From Winogradskyella sp. UBA3174 (GTDB taxonomy: Bacteria; Bacteroidota; Bacteroidia; Flavobacteriales; Flavobacteriaceae), in NCBI RefSeq assembly GCF_002364335.1, contig NZ_DEXW01000060.1:25833-34314 (forward strand): a DNA stretch of 8,482 nt, given 5' to 3'. This document shows positions 1 to 6,159 of this stretch, in pieces. The notes beneath the pieces were generated by a model that saw only the letters and a program-made list of their open reading frames with translations, was not told the DNA's origin and made no database searches. Position numbers and translations under genes: made by a program. Numbering within the stretch: the stretch's first letter is position 1; each line of letters begins with the position of its first letter.

Positions 1-216
1 ATTTATCCTAATCCAACAAAAACGGGTGCTGTTACTATTTCTTCATTAAATAATGACGTAATTAATATACGCGTTTATGATCTACTAGGAAAGCAAGTTA
101 AAAATGAGATACTGACTAATAATACACTTAATGTTTCAGATTTAAACACTGGTGTTTATATTATAAAACTCACTCGAAATAATGCTACAGTGACTAAGAA
201 ATTAGTGATTAATTAA
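1..216 (+). CDS. C-terminal end of a secreted protein with a type A T9SS sorting domain (5' end outside window)
   Basis: Only the last 71 codons are present, ending at the TAA at 214-216. They form a complete Por secretion system (type IX) C-terminal sorting domain of type A. It opens with the YPNP motif (residues 2-5 of the fragment), has a VYDLLGKQV strand in the middle and a LNTGVYIIKL strand after it, and finishes with a basic TKKLVIN tail. In this family the tail directs a protein that has crossed the inner membrane through the type IX translocon, where it is removed and the cargo is released or anchored to the cell surface. The cargo itself (protease, adhesin, glycosidase or other) lies upstream of the window and cannot be named. 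A strong hairpin terminator follows 23 bases after the stop, so this is the last gene of its transcript. Confidence 0.93.
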   Translation: MYPNPTKTGAVTISSLNNDVINIRVYDLLGKQVKNEILTNNTLNVSDLNTGVYIIKLTRNNATVTKKLVIN

Positions 217-238
217 AAAAATATCTTTTAAGACAAAT

Positions 239-276
239 AAAGCGTAGCTAGATATTTTGAGCTACGCTTTTTTATT
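239..276 (+). terminator. Rho-independent terminator of the T9SS-cargo gene
   Basis: A perfect 11-bp stem (239-249 pairing with 260-270) surrounds a 10-base loop. The run of T begins inside the 3' arm and continues to about 273, followed by an AT-rich stretch. It lies 22 bases past the stop codon at 216. The loop also holds the TTTTG (255-259) that may be the -33 element of the next gene's promoter, so terminator and promoter appear to overlap. Confidence 0.9.
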
Positions 277-289
277 TTCCATACTTTTG
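255..289 (+). promoter_or_regulatory. Bacteroidota-type promoter for the LuxE-like gene
   Basis: TACTTTTG at 282-289 matches the Bacteroidota -7 consensus TAnnTTTG exactly. A TTTTG at 255-259 could serve as the -33 element, with a 22-base spacer that is slightly longer than usual. The box ends only 4 bases before the ATG at 294, so the predicted transcript starts at or almost on the start codon (leaderless or nearly so). The motif is seen directly; the start site is inferred. Confidence 0.65.
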
Positions 290-293
290 CTGA

Positions 294-1274
294 ATGATTA
301 ACCAAGAGCGTATTTTTAATATAAAATCTACCAAAGATTTTGAGGCTATAGCCTTAGGTGTTTTTAGATTTCAATTTGAAAATAATCCCGTTTATAGATC
401 GTTTTGCGACTTACTTTATAAGCATCCTTCAGATATAAATAGAATTGAAAACATCCCTTTTCTGCCTATTCAATTCTTTAAAACACATAACGTTTTAAGC
501 AGTAATGAGTCTATAAAAAAAACCTTTACTAGTTCTGGCACAACAGGAAGTCTAACAAGTAAACATTTAGTAACTGATATAAAACTTTATGAAGAAAGCT
601 ATCTAAGAGGATTTAATCATTTTTACAATGCTATTGAAGGCTGTGTAGTATTAGCCTTATTACCATCTTACTTAGAAAGAGAAGGCTCATCTTTAATATA
701 TATGGTTAACGATTTAATCTTAAAATCCAAGCAACCAGAGAGTGGATTCTACTTAGATAATCTTGAAGATTTAGCAAAAATATTAAAGAAACTTGAAGCT
801 AGAGGTCAAAAAACGTTACTTATTGGAGTGTCTTTTGCGCTACTAGATTTAATTGAGAAATTTCAATTTAATCTGAAGCATACCATAGTCATGGAAACTG
901 GTGGTATGAAAGGCAGACGAAAAGAAATAATTAGACAAGAACTGCATCACATCTTACAATCTGGTTTTGGCGTATCAGAAATTCATAGTGAATATGGTAT
1001 GACAGAACTTTTAAGTCAAGCGTATTCTAAAGGCAATGGTGTTTTTGAATGCCCTACTTGGATGAAGGTTTTAACCAGAGATACTGAAGATGCACTTACA
1101 CTTCAAAAACCAAATAAAACAGGAGGACTAAATATTATAGATTTAGCTAATCTTAATTCATGCTCTTTTATTGCTACACAAGATTTAGGTAAAGTTGACT
1201 CCAATGGACTGTTTGAAATTATTGGCCGTTTTGATAACTCAGATATCCGTGGGTGTAATCTCATGGCTTTGTAA
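294..1274 (+). CDS. LuxE/PaaK-like acyl-activating (adenylate-forming) protein
   Basis: This 326-residue protein belongs to the LuxE acyl-protein synthetase / phenylacetate-CoA ligase-like branch of the ANL adenylating superfamily. Visible core motifs are the Ser/Thr/Gly phosphate loop TSSGTTGS (79-86), ETGGMKGRRKE (201-211), the adenine-site HSEYGMTE (231-238), QDLGK (296-300) and the hinge-like GRFDNSDIRG (311-320). The chain ends six residues after the hinge motif, so the mobile C-terminal lid domain with the catalytic lysine of full-length acyl-CoA ligases is absent. That agrees with LuxE, which activates a fatty acid and passes it to its own cysteine. No luxCDAB genes are in view, so luminescence is not implied. 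The real substrate is unknown, and acyl activation is inferred from the fold. The start is supported by the promoter box directly upstream. A YHS-domain gene follows after 47 bases on the same strand, probably in the same transcript. Confidence 0.85.
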   Translation: MINQERIFNIKSTKDFEAIALGVFRFQFENNPVYRSFCDLLYKHPSDINRIENIPFLPIQFFKTHNVLSSNESIKKTFTSSGTTGSLTSKHLVTDIKLYEESYLRGFNHFYNAIEGCVVLALLPSYLEREGSSLIYMVNDLILKSKQPESGFYLDNLEDLAKILKKLEARGQKTLLIGVSFALLDLIEKFQFNLKHTIVMETGGMKGRRKEIIRQELHHILQSGFGVSEIHSEYGMTELLSQAYSKGNGVFECPTWMKVLTRDTEDALTLQKPNKTGGLNIIDLANLNSCSFIATQDLGKVDSNGLFEIIGRFDNSDIRGCNLMAL

Positions 1275-1321
1275 GTAATTATAATACCACTCGTCTATTT
1301 AGACTATATAAGGTATTTATT

Positions 1322-1762
1322 ATGAAGTATATTATTATATTTTTTATCAGTATTACCTATGGTTTTGCTCAAAACTTAGACTACAATACCAAGAAGGGTT
1401 TTGCTGCAGAAGGTTATGATGTTGTTGCCTATTTTAACAATGAAGCCTTAGAGGGTTCAAAAAAGTTTACGACAAAATTTGATCGTATAAATTACAAATT
1501 TAATTCTCAGAAAAATCTAGACGCTTTTGAAAAAAACCCTAAAGCATTCATTCCTCAGTATGGTGGCTATTGTGCTTATGCAGTTGCTAAAAGCTCTAAA
1601 AAAGTAAGTATTAACCCAGAAACGTTTGAAATACGAGACGGCAAACTCTATTTATTCTATAACTCTTGGGGAAATAATACACTTGAAAAATGGAAAAAAG
1701 AAAATGTGAAAGGTTTGCAAGAAAAAGGCGACTTAAATTGGGAGGCTGTAAAATTTGATTAA
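1322..1762 (+). CDS. Exported YHS-domain protein
   Basis: A 146-residue protein with a lipid-free signal peptide: Lys2, a hydrophobic stretch at 3-12, and a probable cut after Ala16 in YGFA-QN. The mature part carries a single YHS domain: GYDVVAYF (31-38), a middle segment with an NLDAFEKNPKAF helix (65-76), QYGGYCAYAVA (79-89) and a closing YLFYN strand (110-114). YHS domains are small folds linked with metal or redox handling. Cys84 in the GGYCAYA motif is the only cysteine in the protein and the natural candidate for a functional residue. Close relatives are often annotated as YHS-domain (seleno)proteins; here the codon is an ordinary TGT for cysteine. The location should be periplasmic. 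No promoter box is obvious in the 47-base gap after the LuxE-like gene, so co-transcription is likely, and a terminator follows. The biochemical role is unknown. Confidence 0.85.
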   Translation: MKYIIIFFISITYGFAQNLDYNTKKGFAAEGYDVVAYFNNEALEGSKKFTTKFDRINYKFNSQKNLDAFEKNPKAFIPQYGGYCAYAVAKSSKKVSINPETFEIRDGKLYLFYNSWGNNTLEKWKKENVKGLQEKGDLNWEAVKFD

Positions 1763-1814
1763 TTCTATGAAAAAGAAAAGTTAAAATTAGCCCTAGTTGA
1801 TTAATTGGTTAGAG

Positions 1815-1845
1815 ATGCCCGAAAGAGATTTCGGGTATTTTTTTA
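1815..1845 (+). terminator. Terminator of the LuxE-like/YHS transcript
   Basis: A 10-bp stem (1815-1824 with 1829-1838, including one G-T pair) closes a GAGA tetraloop. It is followed by a run of seven T at 1838-1844. The GC-rich CCCGAAA/TTTCGGG core makes it strong. It lies 52 bases past the YHS stop codon and faces the tyrS terminator. Confidence 0.92.
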
Positions 1846-1884
1846 TATAAAAAAGCCTGCTAAGCTTTATAAGCTTAACAGACT
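1845..1884 (-). terminator. Terminator of tyrS
   Basis: A 14-bp stem (1854-1867 with 1871-1884) has a three-base loop. Read on the - strand it runs into a T tract formed by the A run at 1849-1854. The two imperfect positions are G-U pairs in - strand RNA but A-C mismatches in + strand RNA, which shows that the hairpin serves the - strand. It starts 23 bases after the tyrS stop codon. Confidence 0.9.
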
Positions 1885-1907
1885 TTATCTTTATTTACAG
1901 TAAACCC

Positions 1908-3206
1908 TTAAATTACCTTTAGGATAAAATTGGTCTTCTTACCTCTACTGATTATTACATACTTCTCATTAATTAAGTCGTCAGAAGATAACATATAGTC
2001 TTCTTTCACCTTTACTTTATTTACAGCTACAGCATTTTCTTTTAAAGCTCTCCTAGCGTCTCCATTAGAGTTCAAAAAATTTGTTTTTGCAGCCAAAGCA
2101 CCAATCATGTCTAAACCTTCTTCAAATTCTGCTTTAGAAATTTCAGCTTGTTTTACACCTTCAAAAACGTCTAAAAAAGTTTTTTCATTCAAGATTTTAA
2201 TATCGTCTTTAAAGGTTTTACTAAATAATATTTGAGAAGCACTTACTGCATTCTCAAACTCATCTTTAGAGTGAACCATTATTGTGATTTCTTCCGCTAA
2301 GCGCTTTTGCAAAAGTCTTAAATGTGGTGTTTCAGAATGTTCAGAAATTATTTTTTCAATCGCTTCCTTGGTTAAAAATGTAAATATTTTAATATACTTC
2401 TCGGCATCTTCATCACTAGAGTTTAACCAATACTGATAAAACTTATATGGAGACGTTCTATTGGCATCTAACCAAACATTACCACCTTCAGACTTTCCAA
2501 ATTTAGAGCCGTCACTTTTCGTAATTAAAGGACATGTAATGGCAAAACCTTTACCTCCACCAACACGTCTAATTAGTTCTGTACCTGTTGTGATATTTCC
2601 CCATTGATCGCTTCCACCCATTTGAATGGTGCAGTCGTTATTTTTATATAAATGCAAGAAATCATAGCCTTGTACCAGCTGATATGTAAACTCTGTAAAA
2701 CTCATACCGTCATTAGTAGACTCGCTCGAAATTCTATTCTTTACAGAATCTTTAGCCATCATATAATTAACAGTAATATGCTTACCCACATCTCTAATAA
2801 ATTCTAGGAATGAAAATTCTTTCATCCAATCATAATTATTTACCAGAACAGCTGCATTGGAGGCATTACTTTCAAAATCTAAAAAATGAGAAAGTTGATT
2901 CTTAATTGCATTTTGATTGTAGCGTAACGTTTTTTCATCTAATAAATTACGCTCACTAGACTTCCCAGAAGGATCACCAATCATACCTGTAGCTCCACCT
3001 ACTAATGCAAATGGCTTGTGACCACAACGCTGATAATGAGCCAATAACATAATGGGTACCAAGTTACCAATATGTAAAGAATCTGCTGTAGGATCAAAAC
3101 CCACATAAGCACTTCGCATAGCTTCTGTAAGATGCTCCTCTACTCCTGGCATGCTATCATGCAACATTCCTCTCCAGGTTAATTCTTCAACAAATTTATT
3201 TGCCAT
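1908..3206 (-). CDS. tyrS: Tyrosyl-tRNA synthetase
   Basis: A class I aminoacyl-tRNA synthetase of 432 residues that charges tRNA-Tyr with tyrosine in the cytoplasm. The nucleotide-binding HIGH motif appears as HIGN (45-48) and the KMSKS loop as KFGKS (235-239), both usual forms for bacterial TyrRS. Tyrosine-pocket residues are visible as Tyr34, Asp38, Tyr175, Gln179 and Asp182, and the block QMGGSDQWGN sits at 195-204. The last 60 or so residues form an S4-like RNA-binding domain with NGDARRALKENAV near its start. The ATG at 3206 (MANKFVEEL) is chosen because family members begin at this FVEEL.WRGMLHD segment. The open frame can be extended to a TTG at 3263, but that adds 19 residues unlike the family and the TTG sits in a probable -33 promoter element. 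The gene stands alone: divergent from an SDR gene and convergent with the YHS gene, with its own terminator. Confidence 0.97.
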   Translation of the reverse strand: MANKFVEELTWRGMLHDSMPGVEEHLTEAMRSAYVGFDPTADSLHIGNLVPIMLLAHYQRCGHKPFALVGGATGMIGDPSGKSSERNLLDEKTLRYNQNAIKNQLSHFLDFESNASNAAVLVNNYDWMKEFSFLEFIRDVGKHITVNYMMAKDSVKNRISSESTNDGMSFTEFTYQLVQGYDFLHLYKNNDCTIQMGGSDQWGNITTGTELIRRVGGGKGFAITCPLITKSDGSKFGKSEGGNVWLDANRTSPYKFYQYWLNSSDEDAEKYIKIFTFLTKEAIEKIISEHSETPHLRLLQKRLAEEITIMVHSKDEFENAVSASQILFSKTFKDDIKILNEKTFLDVFEGVKQAEISKAEFEEGLDMIGALAAKTNFLNSNGDARRALKENAVAVNKVKVKEDYMLSSDDLINEKYVIISRGKKTNFILKVI

Positions 3207-3234
3207 CACTTTATTTGATTCAATATTATGTGCG

Positions 3235-3265
3235 TAAAGATATGTTTCCGCTTTAAAAGACAAAA
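3235..3265 (-). promoter_or_regulatory. Probable tyrS promoter
   Basis: On the - strand, TTTTG (3265-3261) is followed after 18 bases by TATCTTTA (3242-3235), which matches the Bacteroidota -7 consensus TAnnTTTG at seven of eight positions. The predicted start would lie around 3230, leaving a leader of about 25 bases before the ATG at 3206. This arrangement supports 3206 as the true start. The start site is inferred. Confidence 0.55.
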
Positions 3266-3289
3266 GACAATTCTAAAAAACCGTAACTT

Positions 3290-3297
3290 TACTTCTG
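3290..3297 (+). promoter_or_regulatory. Probable promoter box of the SDR gene
   Basis: TACTTCTG matches TAnnTTTG at seven of eight positions, 42 bases before the ATG at 3340. I find no TTG at the expected -33 distance, so it is either a weak or an activator-dependent site. The predicted transcription start (about 3302-3305) would fall inside the inverted repeat at 3299-3317. Confidence 0.4.
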
Positions 3298-3298
3298 C

Positions 3299-3317
3299 AG
3301 CACTCAAAACGAGTGCT
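3299..3317. repeat. Perfect 7-bp inverted repeat in the tyrS/SDR divergent spacer
   Basis: AGCACTC and GAGTGCT flank AAAAC. The repeat begins two bases after the putative SDR promoter box. No T run follows, so it is not a terminator. It could be an operator for a dimeric regulator or a hairpin at the 5' end of the SDR mRNA, or it could be chance. Confidence 0.5.
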
Positions 3318-3339
3318 ATGTTAATACTGTAATATTTAT

Positions 3340-4359
3340 ATGATTTTAGTAACTGGTGGAACAGGATTAGTAGGTTCGCATTTACTCTTTAATTTGGTAA
3401 GCACCAATATAAGCGTGAGAGCAATTTACAGAAGAGAAAAAACACTGAGTCGTGTTAGGCATGTCTTTTCTTATTTTTCTGAAGATGCAGACCTTCTTTT
3501 TAAAAAGATTGAATGGATTGAAGCCGACATTAGTGATATTCCTAAATTACAAAACGCCTTTAAAGGAGTAACACACGTTTACCATTGTGCTGCATTTGTG
3601 TCTTTTGAACCAGATAAGGAAAAAATATTACGTAAAATTAACATTAAAGGCACTGCTAATATTGTAAACCTGAGTTTAACTAACGGAGTTGAAAAACTAT
3701 GTTATGTAAGTTCTATTGCAGCTATTGGACACCACACAAATCCTGAAAAATTAATTGACGAACAAACGTCATGGAATCCTGAAGAAGATAACAGTGTCTA
3801 TGCCATTACTAAATACGGTGCTGAACTAGAAGTTTGGAGAGGCACACAAGAAGGTTTAGACACCGTTATAGTTAATCCTGGTGTAATTTTAGGCGCAGGT
3901 TATTGGAATGGCGGAAGTAGCGGAAACTTATTTAAACAAGTATATAAAGGAATGCGCTATTATGTAACAGGTGTTGTTGGTTATGTTGATGTTTGGGATG
4001 TTGTTAAAGCCATGCAGCAATTAATGGACAGCACTATTAAAAACGAAAATTTTATTTTAGTATCAGAAAATTTAAGCTTTAAAACGTTTCAGCAAAAAGT
4101 AGCAATAGCACTTAATGTTAATACACCTCAAAAAGAAGCGAAACCTTGGCTACTCAATATCGTTTGGCGATTAGACTGGTTAAATCATAAACTTTTTGGT
4201 AAACGCAGAGTATTATCTAAGCAGAGTGCAAAATCAGCTATTAGTGTTACTAAATATGATAATTCTAAAATTAGCAATACACTTAATTTTGAGTTTAAGC
4301 CTATAGAAAACTCAATAAATGAAGTGAGCTCCTTATATCTTAAGGATTTGAAAGGGTAA
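3340..4359 (+). CDS. NAD(P)-dependent epimerase/reductase, extended SDR family (dihydroflavonol-reductase-like)
   Basis: A 339-residue cytoplasmic oxidoreductase with an N-terminal Rossmann fold. Seen directly are the dinucleotide motif TGGTGLVGS (5-13), an acidic Asp63 after the EADISD strand, the HCAA motif (82-85), YVSSIAAIG (122-130) holding the catalytic Ser, YAITK (154-158) with the Tyr/Lys pair, and NPGVILG (179-185). Together these give the intact Ser-Tyr-Lys triad of extended SDRs. Spacing and the NPG motif place it near dihydroflavonol-4-reductase/3-beta-hydroxysteroid-dehydrogenase-like members rather than sugar-nucleotide epimerases such as GalE, but the substrate cannot be told from sequence. 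The ATG is fixed by MILVTGG, since the glycine motif must sit at the N-terminus. It is divergent from tyrS and converges on the DUF4296 gene with only three bases between stop codons. Confidence 0.9.
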   Translation: MILVTGGTGLVGSHLLFNLVSTNISVRAIYRREKTLSRVRHVFSYFSEDADLLFKKIEWIEADISDIPKLQNAFKGVTHVYHCAAFVSFEPDKEKILRKINIKGTANIVNLSLTNGVEKLCYVSSIAAIGHHTNPEKLIDEQTSWNPEEDNSVYAITKYGAELEVWRGTQEGLDTVIVNPGVILGAGYWNGGSSGNLFKQVYKGMRYYVTGVVGYVDVWDVVKAMQQLMDSTIKNENFILVSENLSFKTFQQKVAIALNVNTPQKEAKPWLLNIVWRLDWLNHKLFGKRRVLSKQSAKSAISVTKYDNSKISNTLNFEFKPIENSINEVSSLYLKDLKG

Positions 4360-4362
4360 AAC

Positions 4363-4806
4363 CTAAGCTATACTATCTTTACTTTTTTTAGTGCGCTTTT
4401 TATTTTTGTCTACTCTATTTATAGAGTCTTGCTTTTTCTTCAATTTTTTGGCATCCTCTTTTAGTTGTTCTTCATGGATACTTTTCTCACTTTCTAATCT
4501 AGCTTTTACTTTTTCTACAATGTCTTTATAGGTTTCAGAATTAAAAGTATGATACCTGTTACTTTCTTTAAATTGAAGACTATCAATATTATATTTATCT
4601 AAAATATATGTCTCAGGAATAAATCCATTTTTTTCTAGAAGTTTTCTATTAACGCCTTTGGCAGCATTTATAACATATAAATCATATAAAATATCAGACA
4701 TTTTTTCCTTAGAAATAAGGTTAGCTGGTTTTTCTGGCTTACTCGAATTATCACATGCAGCAAACAAAAAAACAAATACCAATATTACACCTATACTTTT
4801 GTACAT
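4363..4806 (-). CDS. DUF4296 lipoprotein
   Basis: A 147-residue lipoprotein of unknown function. The N-terminus has a Lys3, a hydrophobic stretch (5-15) and a lipobox FAAC with the lipidated Cys18. Asp19 follows it, without the acidic cluster typical of surface-exported Bacteroidota lipoproteins, so a periplasm-facing location is more likely (inference). The DUF4296 core spans about 30-110 and is recognisable from the ISKEKMSDILYDLYVINAA helix and the YILDKYNIDSLQFKES segment. From about 95 the chain is a charged helical stretch that becomes very Lys-rich (120-145) and is probably disordered or coiled coil. It is the last gene of a - strand operon, one base downstream of dihydroorotase, so translational coupling is likely. 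The 3' end, like the facing SDR gene, has no clear intrinsic terminator. Its role in the envelope is not known. Confidence 0.88.
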   Translation of the reverse strand: MYKSIGVILVFVFLFAACDNSSKPEKPANLISKEKMSDILYDLYVINAAKGVNRKLLEKNGFIPETYILDKYNIDSLQFKESNRYHTFNSETYKDIVEKVKARLESEKSIHEEQLKEDAKKLKKKQDSINRVDKNKKRTKKSKDSIA

Positions 4807-4807
4807 T

Positions 4808-6151
4808 CTATCTATTAAAAGTTAATCGTTCACCTGCTTTAACGTCTAATACCTTAAAATTGTTGTAGGCTAATTGACCATTTACAAATGTATGTGTAAT
4901 TCTACTTTTAAAGGTATTACCTTCAAAAGGAGACCAGCCACATTTATAAAGAATATTCTCTTTATTAACGGTCCAAGGGTTTTGTAAATCTACAATAACC
5001 AAATCAGCATAATAGCCTTTTCTTATATAACCACGATTTTCAACATCAAATAATATCGAAGGATTGTGCGCGGTCTTTTCAACTATTTTTTCTAGACTAA
5101 TTTTACCTTGGTGGTGCGCTTCTAATAAAGCTACTAACGCATGCTGTACTAAAGGTCCACCTGAAGGCGCACTAGTATATGGATTGTTTTTTTCTTCTAA
5201 TGTGTGTGGCGCGTGGTCTGTAGCTATGACATCTATTCTATCATCTAAAAGTGCTTTCCAAAGTTGATCTCTATCTTTAGCTGTTTTTACAGCCGGATTC
5301 CATTTAATATGACTTCCTTTTTTAGCATAATCCTCATCCGAGAACCACAAATGATGAATACAGACTTCTGAAGTTATCTTTTTATCTTTTAATGGAACTT
5401 TATTTGAAAATAGTTTCGTTTCTTTTCCTGTAGATAAATGAAAAACGTGTAATCGTGCTCCTGTTTTCTTAGCCAACTCAATCGCTTTTGAAGACGACAA
5501 ATAACAGGCTTCTTCACTTCGGATCATAGGATGCTTTTCCATAGGAATATCGTCACCATATTCAGCTTTGTATTTTGCTAAATTCTTTCTTATAGTTGCT
5601 TCATCTTCGCAATGCACAGATATAACCATATCAGTACTTAAGAATATTTTCTCCAAAACTTTAGGATCATCAACTAACATGTTTCCTGTAGATGAACCTA
5701 AGAATATTTTTAATCCGGCTACAGTTTTAGGATCTACTTTAAGTATCTCGTCTAAGTTGTCGTTTGTTCCACCAAACATAAAAGAGTAGTTGGCGTGAGA
5801 TGATTTTGCTGCAATTGCAAATTTCTCTTCTAACTTTTTAACCGTAGTAGTTTGTGGAATGGTGTTTGGCATTTCTATAAAAGACGTAATTCCACCAGCT
5901 AAAGCTGCTCTAGATTCTGTTTCTATGTTTGCCTTTTGTGTTAACCCTGGTTCTCTAAAATGAACTTGGTCATCTATCATACCTGGTAAGACATAATTTC
6001 CTTCTACATCAATTACTGTGATATCAGCAGATTTTACACTAATTGAAATATCTATATCCTTAATGATATTATCTTCAATTAAAATATCACCTTCAAATAT
6101 TTTACCTTCGTTGACTATTCTTGCGTTTTTTATGAGGGTATTTCGCTTCAT
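4808..6151 (-). CDS. pyrC: Dihydroorotase (amidohydrolase superfamily)
   Basis: A 447-residue cyclic amidohydrolase, predicted to interconvert N-carbamoyl-L-aspartate and L-dihydroorotate, the third step of pyrimidine synthesis, in the cytoplasm. The N- and C-terminal beta-sandwich parts flank a TIM barrel. Visible active-site blocks are DDQVHFREPG (60-69), EMPNT (93-97), GLKIFLGSSTG (146-156), HCED (180-183), HVFHLST (235-241), WNPAVKT (284-290) and TDHAPHT (311-317). Length and REPG/MPNT/DHAPH motifs favour dihydroorotase over allantoinase or hydantoinase, though Lys148 in the bridging-ligand position resembles those relatives. The usual DxHxHxR motif is D60-x-Q62-x-H64-x-R66, so the first metal-binding His is a Gln (see findings). 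It lies in an operon, 8 bases after the GT2 gene and 1 base before the DUF4296 gene. No other pyrimidine genes are adjacent. Confidence 0.9.
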   Translation of the reverse strand: MKRNTLIKNARIVNEGKIFEGDILIEDNIIKDIDISISVKSADITVIDVEGNYVLPGMIDDQVHFREPGLTQKANIETESRAALAGGITSFIEMPNTIPQTTTVKKLEEKFAIAAKSSHANYSFMFGGTNDNLDEILKVDPKTVAGLKIFLGSSTGNMLVDDPKVLEKIFLSTDMVISVHCEDEATIRKNLAKYKAEYGDDIPMEKHPMIRSEEACYLSSSKAIELAKKTGARLHVFHLSTGKETKLFSNKVPLKDKKITSEVCIHHLWFSDEDYAKKGSHIKWNPAVKTAKDRDQLWKALLDDRIDVIATDHAPHTLEEKNNPYTSAPSGGPLVQHALVALLEAHHQGKISLEKIVEKTAHNPSILFDVENRGYIRKGYYADLVIVDLQNPWTVNKENILYKCGWSPFEGNTFKSRITHTFVNGQLAYNNFKVLDVKAGERLTFNR

Positions 6152-6159
6152 GATATATA

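Noticed and set aside
294..1274. LuxE similarity as evidence of a luminescence system
   Set aside because: No luxA, luxB, luxC or luxD homologue is present, and LuxE-like proteins are common in non-luminous Flavobacteriaceae.
1302..1313. Short inverted repeat GTCTA-TT-TAGAC between the LuxE-like and YHS genes
   Set aside because: The stem is 5 bp with a 2-base loop and no T tract; it is not convincing as a terminator or operator.
4331..4345. Small hairpin CCTTA-TATCT-TAAGG at the end of the SDR gene
   Set aside because: Five base pairs, inside the coding region, no T run after it.
4412..4427. Perfect palindrome ACTCTA-TTTA-TAGAGT near the 3' end of DUF4296, considered as a terminator for the SDR gene
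   Set aside because: The stem is only 6 bp and AT-rich, and the following sequence is an interrupted T run. It lies inside the opposing coding region, so the evidence is too weak for a terminator call.
5064..5267. 67-codon open frame on the + strand inside dihydroorotase
   Set aside because: It lies opposite the conserved catalytic region of the - strand gene, has no recognisable domain and no promoter, and its composition looks like an antisense shadow.
5639..5736. Direct repeat TAAGAATATTTT about 60 bases apart (5639 and 5699), with TTAGGATC after each
   Set aside because: Both copies encode KIFL segments of dihydroorotase. Two chance similar peptides in AT-rich codons explain them, and there is no third copy.
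5568..5789. 73-codon open frame on the + strand inside dihydroorotase
   Set aside because: Same reason: it is antisense to conserved enzyme sequence and has no independent support.
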